The notes: a model not told the origin generated them from the sequence alone. A stretch of 8,825 bases of DNA from an uncultured Oscillospiraceae bacterium (GCA_910586535.1 CAJUHS010000045.1:1-8825); one strand, 5' to 3'. Positions 1 through 7,030 are shown, counted from the stretch's first letter. Made by a program: numbers and translations.

Positions 1-105
1 GCCTACGGAAAAAACGGGATCAATGTTTTTCAGAATCTTAATAACGGCGGGACGGACGTCCGCAAAAAGGCGACGGTGGTTACCGCGTTCAGATCGGAGG
101 TGTGA
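1..105 (+). CDS. 3' end of an upstream structural gene (partial)
   Basis: An open frame enters from the left edge in frame 1 and stops at TGA 103-105. The 34 visible residues end in TVVTAFRSEV. Too little is left to recognise a family; its position just before fibre genes suggests a tail or baseplate structural protein, which is inference only. Its last codons (GAG GTG TGA) contain the Shine-Dalgarno sequence of the next gene, so the two genes are physically locked together. The final 11 codons (73-105) recur exactly at 1211-1243. Confidence 0.6.
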   Translation, partial: AYGKNGINVFQNLNNGGTDVRKKATVVTAFRSEV

Positions 106-386
106 TTATGGCAGATATAAAAATTGGTGATATAGCCGTATATGAGGACGATGACGGGAAAGCCGTCTGGGAGTTCGAGGGGAAGGTTCAGTCGGATATT
201 CCTCTTGATACCGACGCGCAGGATTTTGCGGGGGCTATTAATGAGTTAAAAAAATTATCGGAGCAGGGAGGAGGTGAGGGGTATCTCCGCGCAATAATAG
301 ACGACGACGCTTCAAGCCTGATAATAGTCGCGGGAAACGGAGCGGAGGACGAAGCCCACAGCGTATTCAATTATACTTATGAAACG
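73..386 (+). repeat. 314-bp perfect direct repeat, copy 1
   Basis: Compared base by base, 73-386 is identical to 1211-1524, a constant offset of 1138. It covers the last 11 codons of the upstream gene (stop included), the ribosome-binding site, and the first 93 codons of the first fibre-like gene. The match ends sharply: base 72 is G against A at 1210, and after 386 the sequences read CTTG against TTTA. Confidence 0.97.
96..100 (+). promoter_or_regulatory. Ribosome-binding site that decides the fibre start
   Basis: GGAGG lies 7 nt before ATG 108. An in-frame GTG at 102 is only 1 nt from the motif and is too close for initiation, so ATG 108 is the start. The motif sits inside the last codons of the preceding gene. 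The same motif in copy 2 (1234-1238) likewise sets ATG 1246. Confidence 0.85.
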
Positions 387-1211
387 CTTGAAATATCCGA
401 CGAAATAAAGATACAAACCACGTCGGGAGACGTAACGGCCACCAACACCAAAAGCTTTTCCGCACGGATGATCTCTAAGCTGTATAACAGCTCCGGAGAG
501 CTTATTATGCTCGCCGATTTTAATTCAAAAGGAAATGCGTTAGGCTATTACGATAAAAATAATTCGGAAATTTATCTTGAAAGCTTTGAGCTTAACATTG
601 GAGAAAATATTGGTATAACGGGTACGGACGCTCCCGCCATAGCCTGGTGCATGGCTAAAAATTCCGAGAGTAGCAGTTCGCTGACGGAACAAAAAGAAGC
701 TTACAAAGCAGGCTACGAGGATATGGACGAGTCTGCCAAAGAAGTGATAGAGCTTGACGAGGATATCCCCGACGGTATTGTGGATTATGACGTTGACCTT
801 GATTCGACGCTTTTCGATGAAGATTCAGACGGCGTATATCTACTGTTCATAAAAGCCCCAACCAACGAGAAAGGTTATGTTCACATTTATAACGATGGAA
901 AAGCTATTAGAGGTGATGGCGGCGTTTACGGCTGGGGTACGGTAAGAGTTGAAGTGTTTGGCAGCGGCATTAAACTTAACCTAAACCATTCTTTCCACTC
1001 GGGTCTCTACCGAACAGCAGTATTCAAAAGCGCATATTCGGACAATAAAGATGAAGTAATAAACGGCGTACGTATCGTTACAAATGGAGTATACGTATCA
1101 ACCAAGGGCTGGGGCTGGACAGGAGAAAATCCACAATTTCGGTTCCCAAACTGGGACATACAGGAGGGGTTCCGGTGCGTAAAGGTCACTACTTCAATAC
1201 CAATGGCTTAA
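108..1211 (+). CDS. Tail-fibre/receptor-binding-like protein, paralogue A
   Basis: This encodes 367 residues starting at ATG 108. The likely role is a distal tail or baseplate fibre protein; this rests on position before the lysis genes and on a phrase around residues 35-45 (TDAQDFAGAINELKK) typical of phage fibre and baseplate proteins, not on an identified domain. Visible layout: residues 1-93 are identical to paralogue B; about 94-187 are homologous but only about 60% identical, ending in a re-conserved patch (DAPAIAWCMAKNSE); about 190-240 is a very acidic Asp/Glu linker; about 245-367 is a Gly- and aromatic-rich, probably beta-strand tip ending in GFRCVKV. The tip shares little with paralogue B. 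There is no signal peptide or membrane segment. A conserved base with a variable tip is the usual receptor-binding pattern. It could instead be a baseplate or decoration protein. Being a real gene is near certain; the role is moderately supported. Confidence 0.65.
   Translation: MADIKIGDIAVYEDDDGKAVWEFEGKVQSDIPLDTDAQDFAGAINELKKLSEQGGGEGYLRAIIDDDASSLIIVAGNGAEDEAHSVFNYTYETLEISDEIKIQTTSGDVTATNTKSFSARMISKLYNSSGELIMLADFNSKGNALGYYDKNNSEIYLESFELNIGENIGITGTDAPAIAWCMAKNSESSSSLTEQKEAYKAGYEDMDESAKEVIELDEDIPDGIVDYDVDLDSTLFDEDSDGVYLLFIKAPTNEKGYVHIYNDGKAIRGDGGVYGWGTVRVEVFGSGIKLNLNHSFHSGLYRTAVFKSAYSDNKDEVINGVRIVTNGVYVSTKGWGWTGENPQFRFPNWDIQEGFRCVKVTTSIPMA
625..667 (+). repeat. 43-bp second identity block, copy 1
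   Basis: 625-667 is identical to 1763-1805 at the same 1138-base offset as the large repeat. It is flanked by diverged but equal-length sequence upstream and unrelated sequence downstream. It encodes the DAPAIAWCMAKNS patch of both fibre-like proteins. It is a likely homology hinge for swapping the C-terminal tip. Confidence 0.9.
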
Positions 1212-1243
1212 CGGTGGTTACCGCGTTCAGATCGGAGGTGTGA
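1211..1243 (+). pseudogene. Fossil 3' end of the upstream structural gene
   Basis: These 33 bases repeat 73-105 exactly and would encode the last ten residues (TVVTAFRSEV) plus stop of the gene that ends at 105. Here they are detached from that gene: they start at the third base of the stop codon (1209-1211) of paralogue A, in a different frame. They are a passenger of the duplication, kept because the fibre ribosome-binding site lies inside them. Confidence 0.85.
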
Positions 1244-1524
1244 TTATGGCAGATATAAAAATTGGTGATATAGCCGTATATGAGGACGATGACGGGAAAG
1301 CCGTCTGGGAGTTCGAGGGGAAGGTTCAGTCGGATATTCCTCTTGATACCGACGCGCAGGATTTTGCGGGGGCTATTAATGAGTTAAAAAAATTATCGGA
1401 GCAGGGAGGAGGTGAGGGGTATCTCCGCGCAATAATAGACGACGACGCTTCAAGCCTGATAATAGTCGCGGGAAACGGAGCGGAGGACGAAGCCCACAGC
1501 GTATTCAATTATACTTATGAAACG
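1211..1524 (+). repeat. 314-bp perfect direct repeat, copy 2
   Basis: Identical to 73-386. Recombination between the two copies would remove exactly 1138 bp. That would leave the upstream gene intact and a single fibre gene with the paralogue B body, in frame. Repeats this long are also a common short-read assembly hazard. Confidence 0.97.
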
Positions 1525-2466
1525 TTTAAAATCTCCGACGTGATCAAAACTCAAGTCAAATCGGGAGATATTGTCACTACAACAACAAAAGAGTTTTCCG
1601 CGCGGCTGATCTCAAAGCTGTATAACGCTTCGGAAGAGCTTATTTTCCGCACCGAATGCAGTTCTAAGGGTAAGATCAAAAGCTTTTACGACGGTTCGGG
1701 AAAAGAAATATTCGCCGAAAATTTTGATTTGAATATCGGTGAAAATATCGGTATAACGGGCGCGGACGCTCCCGCCATAGCCTGGTGCATGGCTAAAAAT
1801 TCCGAAAGATCAAGTTCTCTTATCTCTCAGAAAAGATCATACCGGGACGGCGTGGAAGATTCGGGAGCGGACGCTGTCGAGGACTACAATGAAGAAGGAG
1901 CGGCTCCTATTGAAATTGTACAGGACAAAAACAATCCTGACAGCAAAAGCTCCGAACCTTGTTACAGCGGTCTTGACATGGGCTTTGTCTATACCGTTTC
2001 GGACAGCGGCGGCGAAGCTGCGGAGTACCAATTAAAAGTATATTCAACAAGCGACAGCGGAAAATGTTCGTCATCGGACGGAACTGTTAGCGGCACTTAT
2101 AAAGGTCAGTTATGCTATGACATTTACGATATGGACGGAAATCTGATAACAAACGGTACCTTCGGCGGCAACGGAATGAGCAGAAATATCGTATTTCCCC
2201 GCGATACTTTGTATGCTAAATATCAAGGCATAACCTGGAATTGGTATAAATGGGAGGGTGAATATGTTACAAATATTAACATAGGCGGTGTCTATACTGC
2301 CGGAAAGACAAAATATTTAAGATGGGCGGTCACTTCAACGGGGTGGTCTGAATCCATAGGAAGCAGCAAAGACCGGCAGGAAATACGGTACGGCTATTTC
2401 CCGATAAAGGTGACAGATAAAACAACGGTGCTTAATACAAGCAACCGTGTTGTTACGGCAAATTAA
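1246..2466 (+). CDS. Tail-fibre/receptor-binding-like protein, paralogue B
   Basis: This encodes 406 residues starting at ATG 1246, set by GGAGG 1234-1238; the upstream in-frame GTG 1240 is too close. Residues 1-93 are identical to paralogue A, about 94-187 are about 60% identical with no net indel, and the DAPAIAWCMAKNS patch is identical. After about residue 190 there is an acidic linker, then a longer Ser/Gly/Tyr/Trp-rich C-terminal region (about 230-406) that differs from A. The two ends share a loose pattern (aromatic, two residues, K-V-T), so the tips may have the same fold, but this is weak. The likely role is an alternative or second receptor-binding subunit. Both copies keep full open frames and a ribosome-binding site, so both can be translated. 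The function is inferred from context. Confidence 0.65.
   Translation: MADIKIGDIAVYEDDDGKAVWEFEGKVQSDIPLDTDAQDFAGAINELKKLSEQGGGEGYLRAIIDDDASSLIIVAGNGAEDEAHSVFNYTYETFKISDVIKTQVKSGDIVTTTTKEFSARLISKLYNASEELIFRTECSSKGKIKSFYDGSGKEIFAENFDLNIGENIGITGADAPAIAWCMAKNSERSSSLISQKRSYRDGVEDSGADAVEDYNEEGAAPIEIVQDKNNPDSKSSEPCYSGLDMGFVYTVSDSGGEAAEYQLKVYSTSDSGKCSSSDGTVSGTYKGQLCYDIYDMDGNLITNGTFGGNGMSRNIVFPRDTLYAKYQGITWNWYKWEGEYVTNINIGGVYTAGKTKYLRWAVTSTGWSESIGSSKDRQEIRYGYFPIKVTDKTTVLNTSNRVVTAN
1763..1805 (+). repeat. 43-bp second identity block, copy 2
   Basis: Identical to 625-667. From 1741 to 1808 the two genes differ at only four positions (two of them adjacent), whereas the preceding 200 bases differ widely. 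Confidence 0.9.
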
Positions 2467-2482
2467 TTAAAGGAGGACTTTT

Positions 2483-3907
2483 ATGCCGAACGTAAAAACA
2501 ACAACGCTTTCAGGAACTGAAACGAAAGTAACGCTCCCGCAAAATTACCCTTACTGCTTCATAACAAATATGAGCGAAGCGGAAATATACGCTTCGGGAA
2601 ATCCCGGCGTCGTCCCATACGCTGACGGAGTCTATACCATTCCAGCGGGTACGGAGATACGCATATCTCCCGAAGCTTCCGGAAATACCCTGTGGCTTCT
2701 CGGCAGCGGCAAGGTTCAGATACGAGGCGAGGAGATTGCTGCCCCGACTTCTTTTAAGCGCTCCGTGAAAGGAGGTGAAATCAGCTTCAGCGGAGACTAC
2801 AACGACCTGACAAGCAAGCCGGATATTCCCGTACCGTCGGAGGTCATAGATTCAAATTCCAACAATGAGACGGTAAGCACATCAAAGTCGGTTTTTGATT
2901 ATGTAAATAATCAGGTATCCGGTTTAGTTGGCGCAGCTCCGGACACGCTTGATACGCTGGAAGAGCTGGCTGCCGCCATTCAGGATAATAACGATGTGAT
3001 CAATATTTTGAACGCTGCTATTACCAATAAAGCAGATAAGAGCGCGTTAAGCAATTATGCCACACAATCTGATTTGTCCGCCAAACAAGATATTATCACC
3101 AAGCCCCCGATTACAGATAATTCCGTGGATTGGAATACGTTAATCGAAACGGCAATATATCCGGTTGGAATCCAAAACGGCGAAGGTCTTTCGGACAGTT
3201 CAACCCACGGGCTGTCAAGCGCATATCCATATGGCTTTCTAATAGTTACGGCGAGATTGAATTACAACGGCTGGCTGTATCAGCTGTACATAAACGACCG
3301 CAGCGAGGTTTATATTCGTTCTCTTTATACATCATGGAAATCATGGGTTCGTATTGACGCGGGAGCAATCGATCTTAGTGGATTAAGAGCAGATATTGAA
3401 GCAATAAGGACAACCGGATGGAATTTTAAATCGCCGATTTTTGATGGGCCTAAAGTCACTACAAGGGTTCTTTGTAAAATACCGGTAAGTACAAATACGA
3501 CAAACCCCGGCAATCTCCAGCAAAACATCTCGTTCATTCTTTGCGGGGGGATTAACTTTGGCAACGTTTTCAAAGGAACATATTTAATTGAAGTCAGCAA
3601 CAGGGAAAAAAAATTTTCTTCATCAATAACAAAATTATCGGGCAGCGCTGACGCAAAATTTTATTATTATGAGGAAAATGATTATTGGGTACTCTGCGTT
3701 GGAAATGTCGGATATTTATCAAGCCTTACCATGACGGTTTTAAACGCCGACAATAAAAAACCCGATGATATTTTAAAAAATTTAGAATACGGTTCACTTG
3801 AAGTAACCGCTCATCCCGTGGAGAATATGACAGCGCTGCCGATTCAAAAAGTATTGACTTCTGCCGATATTACTCCCGAAATGATTGATAAAATTAATAA
3901 TTTATAA
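2483..3907 (+). CDS. Phage tail fibre protein with pyocin-knob-like domain
   Basis: This encodes 474 residues; AGGAGG 2471-2476 lies 6 nt before ATG 2483. Visible parts in order: residues 1-90, an N-terminal attachment-like domain; about 105-115, the fibre phrase DYNDLTSKPDIP; about 150-205, a helical segment with the common fibre phrase APDTLDTLEELAAAI and alternating NKADKSALSNYAT/SDLSAKQD heptad-like elements that normally trimerise; about 213-292, a segment (WNTL...YPVG...WKSWVRI) resembling the pyocin-knob receptor-binding fold; about 293-474, a C-terminal beta-rich region, unrecognised, ending DITPEMIDKINNL. It would act outside the cell as part of the adsorption apparatus. It shares no obvious sequence with paralogues A and B, so the phage carries three consecutive fibre-like genes. 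Fibre assignment is fairly firm; the knob boundaries are approximate. Confidence 0.8.
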   Translation: MPNVKTTTLSGTETKVTLPQNYPYCFITNMSEAEIYASGNPGVVPYADGVYTIPAGTEIRISPEASGNTLWLLGSGKVQIRGEEIAAPTSFKRSVKGGEISFSGDYNDLTSKPDIPVPSEVIDSNSNNETVSTSKSVFDYVNNQVSGLVGAAPDTLDTLEELAAAIQDNNDVINILNAAITNKADKSALSNYATQSDLSAKQDIITKPPITDNSVDWNTLIETAIYPVGIQNGEGLSDSSTHGLSSAYPYGFLIVTARLNYNGWLYQLYINDRSEVYIRSLYTSWKSWVRIDAGAIDLSGLRADIEAIRTTGWNFKSPIFDGPKVTTRVLCKIPVSTNTTNPGNLQQNISFILCGGINFGNVFKGTYLIEVSNREKKFSSSITKLSGSADAKFYYYEENDYWVLCVGNVGYLSSLTMTVLNADNKKPDDILKNLEYGSLEVTAHPVENMTALPIQKVLTSADITPEMIDKINNL

Positions 3908-3926
3908 TATAACAGGAGGTAACTTT

Positions 3927-4790
3927 ATGGGAAAAATCTATCTGCCGAAGCTCACAGCGGACAGCACAGCGATTTTAAACGGTGTGACCGTTCGCAAACA
4001 CCTTTTGGCAAATCACAACGTCAATAACATTACCCTGCCGCCATTGCGCACCAAGCCGCTTATCGGCGTAACGATCCACAACACCGAGGACTTGCCCCGC
4101 GTTGAGGACGACGGCGAACAGTACACCCGCGCTACTCTCAATGACAACATGAATTCCGTCCGTACCCATTATTACGTTGACGACCTTTGCGCTTGGCAGA
4201 ACCTTGAGGACGGTCGCTGTAACTGGACGTGCGCCGACGGAACCGGTCCGGGCAATATGCAGACAATTGCAATTGAGTGCATTATGTCCAGTGAAAGCGG
4301 GACGGAAAACATCAAAGCGCGGGACAATACGGCTCGGCTCGCAGCGTATCTGCTGCACAAAAACGGTCTGACCGCAGATAACTTGTACACCCACACCTAC
4401 TGGCTTCACGTCAAGGACGGGCATACGAAGCTGTCAGATACCGCCAATATCGACAAATGGTGCGTTGCTCCACACGCCTATAAAAACTGTCCGCTGTACA
4501 TAATTCCCGACTGGATCGGGTTCAAGAAACAGGCGGACGGTTACATCAAAAAGCTTGGAGGAAGTTCCGTCGTTTCCGGCGGGACTTTTCTTGTGCGTAT
4601 TCTTGATCCCGCACTCAATATCCGCGCTCAGCCGTCTCTTACGGCGCGAATCAACGGCGTTATCCGCGGGAAAGGGATTTATACAATCGTCGCAACATCA
4701 TTTGAGCCTAAAACTCAGGTCACTTGGGGCAAGCTCAAAAGCGGCGCTGGGTGGATATCACTTAGAAGCAAATATGTTAAAAAACTTTAG
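3927..4790 (+). CDS. Endolysin: N-acetylmuramoyl-L-alanine amidase (Amidase_2) with SH3b domain
   Basis: This encodes 287 residues; AGGAGGT 3914-3920 sits 6 nt before ATG 3927. It cleaves the amide bond between N-acetylmuramic acid and L-alanine in peptidoglycan to lyse the host. Catalytic domain, about 40-205: GVTIHNT (His51), a central IAIEC strand (Glu117), THTYW (His156) and YKNCP (Lys186, Cys188). By analogy with T7 lysozyme, His51, His156 and Cys188 should bind zinc and Lys186 assist catalysis. A stretch of about 30 residues separates His156 from the KNC motif, longer than the classical spacing of a few residues, and contains further histidines (161, 166, 183), so the second histidine ligand is not certain. 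The C-terminal region (about 218-287, FLVRI...LNIRAQPS...GWISL) is an SH3b cell-wall-binding domain. There is no signal peptide, so release depends on the holin encoded 11 nt downstream. Confidence 0.93.
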   Translation: MGKIYLPKLTADSTAILNGVTVRKHLLANHNVNNITLPPLRTKPLIGVTIHNTEDLPRVEDDGEQYTRATLNDNMNSVRTHYYVDDLCAWQNLEDGRCNWTCADGTGPGNMQTIAIECIMSSESGTENIKARDNTARLAAYLLHKNGLTADNLYTHTYWLHVKDGHTKLSDTANIDKWCVAPHAYKNCPLYIIPDWIGFKKQADGYIKKLGGSSVVSGGTFLVRILDPALNIRAQPSLTARINGVIRGKGIYTIVATSFEPKTQVTWGKLKSGAGWISLRSKYVKKL

Positions 4791-4801
4791 GAGGTATTTT
4801 T

Positions 4802-5002
4802 ATGAAAAACAATTTCAAAAAATGGTTCAAAGCGGCAGGAGTCCGCGCGGTAAAAACTGTTGCACAGACCGCAGTCGCTACCGTCGGAACGTCCGCGTTC
4901 ATCGGCGAGGTAAACTGGATCGCGGTGGCTTCCGCTTCGGTTCTGGCGGGTATTCTTTCCCTGCTGACTTCGGTCGCGGGGCTTCCCGAAGTGGACGAAT
5001 AA
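4802..5002 (+). CDS. r1t-type phage holin
   Basis: This encodes 66 residues. AGGAGGT 4789-4795 overlaps the endolysin TAG stop and lies 6 nt before ATG 4802, so the two genes are tightly coupled. Features: a basic N-terminus (MKNNFKKWFKAAGVRAVK), an alanine/threonine-rich first helix, then a clear hydrophobic segment (about 38-62, NWIAVASASVLAGILSLL) and an acidic tail (PEVDE). This is the characteristic size and sequence style of the phage r1t holin family. Holins accumulate in the membrane and open holes at a set time, letting the endolysin reach the wall. It follows the endolysin rather than preceding it, the less common order in Gram-positive phages. Confidence 0.9.
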   Translation: MKNNFKKWFKAAGVRAVKTVAQTAVATVGTSAFIGEVNWIAVASASVLAGILSLLTSVAGLPEVDE

Positions 5003-5011
5003 TCACATCAA

Positions 5012-5042
5012 AAATGCGGCGGGATTTTTTCCTGCCGCATTT
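5012..5042 (+). terminator. Terminator-like hairpin after the lysis module
   Basis: The 13-bp arms 5012-5024 (AAATGCGGCGGGA) and 5030-5042 (TCCTGCCGCATTT) pair fully with one G-U, around a 5-T loop. The stem is strong but the downstream U-tract is modest (TTTAAATTTTG), so termination may be partial. The dam ribosome-binding site begins 9 nt after the stem. Confidence 0.65.
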
Positions 5043-5063
5043 AAATTTTGAAGGAGGAATTTT

Positions 5064-5795
5064 ATGAAATCATTTATCCCATGGATCGGCGGCAAGACGC
5101 TGCTTGCTAAAAAGATCACCGCGGAATTTCCGCAGGACTTCGGACGCTACATCGAAGTATTCGGCGGCGGAGCGTCGGTGCTGTTTTCCGCCGACAGACA
5201 CGCAAAATTTGAGGTCTACAACGACGCTAACGGCGACCTCGTTAATCTGTTCCGCTGTCTGAAATATCACCGCGAAGAGCTGCAAAAAGAAATTCGGTAC
5301 TATTTAAATTCCCGCGAGATGTTCGGCGATATCCGCAAGCGTCTGGAGTGCCCCGGCTTTACCGATATCCAGCGTGCGGCTATGTTTTATGTGCAGATAA
5401 AAATATCTTTCGGCGCAGACGCACGGTCATACGGCTGTTCAGACCGCGCGGTATCTGTTGACAGATTCGCTGAAATTGAAAAGCGTCTTGAACGCGTAAA
5501 TATCGAGCATAAGGATTTTGAGGACTTGATAAAACAGTATGACCGTTCCGACGCGCTTTTTTACTGCGATCCGCCATACCACACCACAGAAAAGCACTAT
5601 TCCGAGCATTTCTCCGAAGCGGATCATTACCGTTTGAACAGCGTTTTAACGGCGTTACAAGGGCGTTTTATCCTGTCCTATAACGACGATGATTTTGTCC
5701 GGGAGCTGTACAAAGATTTCAATATTCAGGCGGTTTCGAGACAAAATAACCTCTCAGCGGGACAGTTCAAGGAGCTGATTATCAAGAATTACTGA
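5064..5795 (+). CDS. dam: DNA adenine (N6) methyltransferase, Dam family
   Basis: This encodes 243 residues; AAGGAGG 5051-5057 sits 6 nt before ATG 5064. It transfers methyl from S-adenosylmethionine to adenine N6 in DNA. The N-terminal FIPWIGGK (4-11) and EVFGGGASV (31-39) are the Dam-family AdoMet-binding elements, and YCDPPYH (167-173) holds the catalytic DPPY at 169-172. Length is close to the family norm, if slightly short. The recognition site (GATC or other) cannot be read from sequence. It follows the lysis hairpin and precedes a cytosine methylase, with no endonuclease nearby, so it is best read as an orphan phage methylase that masks DNA from host restriction. A regulatory role through methylated promoters is also possible. 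Confidence 0.92.
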   Translation: MKSFIPWIGGKTLLAKKITAEFPQDFGRYIEVFGGGASVLFSADRHAKFEVYNDANGDLVNLFRCLKYHREELQKEIRYYLNSREMFGDIRKRLECPGFTDIQRAAMFYVQIKISFGADARSYGCSDRAVSVDRFAEIEKRLERVNIEHKDFEDLIKQYDRSDALFYCDPPYHTTEKHYSEHFSEADHYRLNSVLTALQGRFILSYNDDDFVRELYKDFNIQAVSRQNNLSAGQFKELIIKNY

Positions 5796-5810
5796 TATTT
5801 TTTTTAACGC

Positions 5811-5835
5811 ACAAATAACGGATTTTGTTATTTGT
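5811..5835. promoter_or_regulatory. Inverted repeat and possible promoter before the cytosine methylase
   Basis: The 9-bp arms ACAAATAAC (5811-5819) and GTTATTTGT (5827-5835) are perfect complements around a 7-nt loop. A T-run precedes the arms (5798-5805) but none follows, so it is not a normal + strand terminator. A weak promoter match overlaps the right arm: TTGTTA 5825-5830, 18-nt gap, TACCAT 5849-5854. An operator controlling the cytosine methylase is the reading I prefer; the promoter is low confidence. Confidence 0.4.
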
Positions 5836-5872
5836 ACGCTGAAAAAAGTACCATTGATTCGGAGGTATTTTT

Positions 5873-7030
5873 ATGACTGTATTAAGCTTATTTGACGGTA
5901 TATCCTGCGGCATGGCCGCTCTGGAGCGCGCGGAAATCCCCGTTGATAATTACATAGCCTATGAAATTGATAAATTCGCGATTCAAACGTCCGCAAAAAA
6001 TTATCCTGAAATTGTCCGTCGCGGAGATGTTTTCGACGGTAATTTTTCCGATTTCCGCGGCGTTGATCTGCTTCTCGGCGGCAGTCCCTGCACCTATTGG
6101 AGCATTGCCAAAAAGAACCGCGAGACCGACTGCGGCGGCGAGGGCTTTCGCTTATTTATGCAGTATGTCCGTGCGCTTGAGGAGACAGGCGCACGGTATT
6201 TTTTGTATGAAAACAATCATAGCATTCACCAAAATATCAAGGACGAAATTTCAAAAAAGCTCGGAGTACAGCCAATAATGATAAATTCCGCCCTTGTGTC
6301 TGCACAGCAGCGCAAACGCTGTTACTGGACTAATATCCCGAATGTTACACAGCCCTCCGATAAAGGTATTTTGCTGAAGGACATTATCGAAAATGCTGTT
6401 CCTTGGCAGGGTAAATCATATTGTCTGACGGCAAATTACGGAGGGGCAAATTTAAAAAATACCCTTGAACGGCACCAGCGTACTATGGTCGCGGAGCCTG
6501 TCCGTATCGGTGATATCGGAAGCAGTTCACAGGGACACAGAGTTTATTCATCGGAGGGAAAAGCGGTTACTCTTTCCGCAAACGGCGGCGGACAGGGCGG
6601 CGGAACGGGACTTTACGCCATACCAGCCATGCGCGCAGCAGAAGGCACGAAGCAGGGCTATGTTGATATTATGCCCGGTGAGTGCGTCGATCTGGTTTAC
6701 GCAAACAGCAAGCTGAGGAGGGGCAGGGCTATGCGGGAAAAATCCAACTGCCTGACCACATCGTGTGAATTTTATCAGTACTGCGGCACTACCGACAAGC
6801 CGATCTTCAAGGTTGAAAACGGCTTGATCGAAATAGACGGAAAGTCTTATCCCATAAAGATAAAAGACGGCTGCTACTTGATACGCAAGCTGTCTCCCGT
6901 GGAATGCGAACGTTTGCAGACACTGCCCGACAACTACACCGCGGAAGTATCAAACACGCAGCGGTACAGGCAGCTCGGAAACGGTTGGACGGTAGACGTT
7001 ATCGCTCATATTTTAGGAGGTCTGACATGA
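5873..7030 (+). CDS. DNA (cytosine-5) methyltransferase
   Basis: This encodes 385 residues; GGAGG 5861-5865 lies 7 nt before ATG 5873. It methylates cytosine C5 in DNA using S-adenosylmethionine. Motifs in order: LFDGISCG (6-13, motif I), GGSPCTYWS (69-77, motif IV, catalytic Cys73), YENNHS (112-117, motif VI, with Asn where ENV is usual), QQRKRCYW (145-152, motif VIII), a Gly-rich variable region (about 205-250, GSSSQGHRVYSSEGKAV) that likely belongs to target recognition, ECERLQTLP (344-352) and RQLGNGWTV (366-374, motifs IX-X). All catalytic motifs are present and in order, so it should be active. The ENN and the PC-T-Y-W-S variants fit a phage-type subgroup. No restriction enzyme is adjacent. 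Its stop overlaps the next start by ATGA, suggesting translational coupling to the small regulator. Confidence 0.93.
   Translation: MTVLSLFDGISCGMAALERAEIPVDNYIAYEIDKFAIQTSAKNYPEIVRRGDVFDGNFSDFRGVDLLLGGSPCTYWSIAKKNRETDCGGEGFRLFMQYVRALEETGARYFLYENNHSIHQNIKDEISKKLGVQPIMINSALVSAQQRKRCYWTNIPNVTQPSDKGILLKDIIENAVPWQGKSYCLTANYGGANLKNTLERHQRTMVAEPVRIGDIGSSSQGHRVYSSEGKAVTLSANGGGQGGGTGLYAIPAMRAAEGTKQGYVDIMPGECVDLVYANSKLRRGRAMREKSNCLTTSCEFYQYCGTTDKPIFKVENGLIEIDGKSYPIKIKDGCYLIRKLSPVECERLQTLPDNYTAEVSNTQRYRQLGNGWTVDVIAHILGGLT

Noticed and set aside
188..370. 60-residue minus-strand open frame, repeated identically at 1326-1508
   Set aside because: It is the antisense shadow of the repeated fibre N-terminus; the duplicate is only a result of the 314-bp repeat. 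No ribosome-binding site was seen.
890..1211. Possible diversity-generating retroelement target: paralogue A ends in GFRCVKV, reminiscent of C-type-lectin variable proteins
   Set aside because: There is no reverse transcriptase, no template repeat and no cluster of AAY codons differing at adenines between copies. The A/B differences are of all base types.
1055..1243. Open frame running through the end of paralogue A into the fossil tail (ending ...TVVTAFRSEV)
   Set aside because: It has stops just upstream (1046-1054), no start codon with a ribosome-binding site, and the paralogue A frame ends naturally. The open frame is probably chance; I see no convincing sign of a frameshift.
2769..2776. 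Consensus Shine-Dalgarno (AAGGAGGT) inside the third fibre gene
   Set aside because: No ATG, GTG or TTG lies at a usable distance downstream; it simply encodes Lys-Gly-Gly.
3885..3926. Extended TTG start for the endolysin
   Set aside because: It overlaps the preceding gene without a ribosome-binding site, while AGGAGGT sits 6 nt before ATG 3927.
3975..4424. 149-residue minus-strand open frame
   Set aside because: Antisense shadow of the endolysin catalytic domain; all real genes run on the + strand and the product has no recognisable features.
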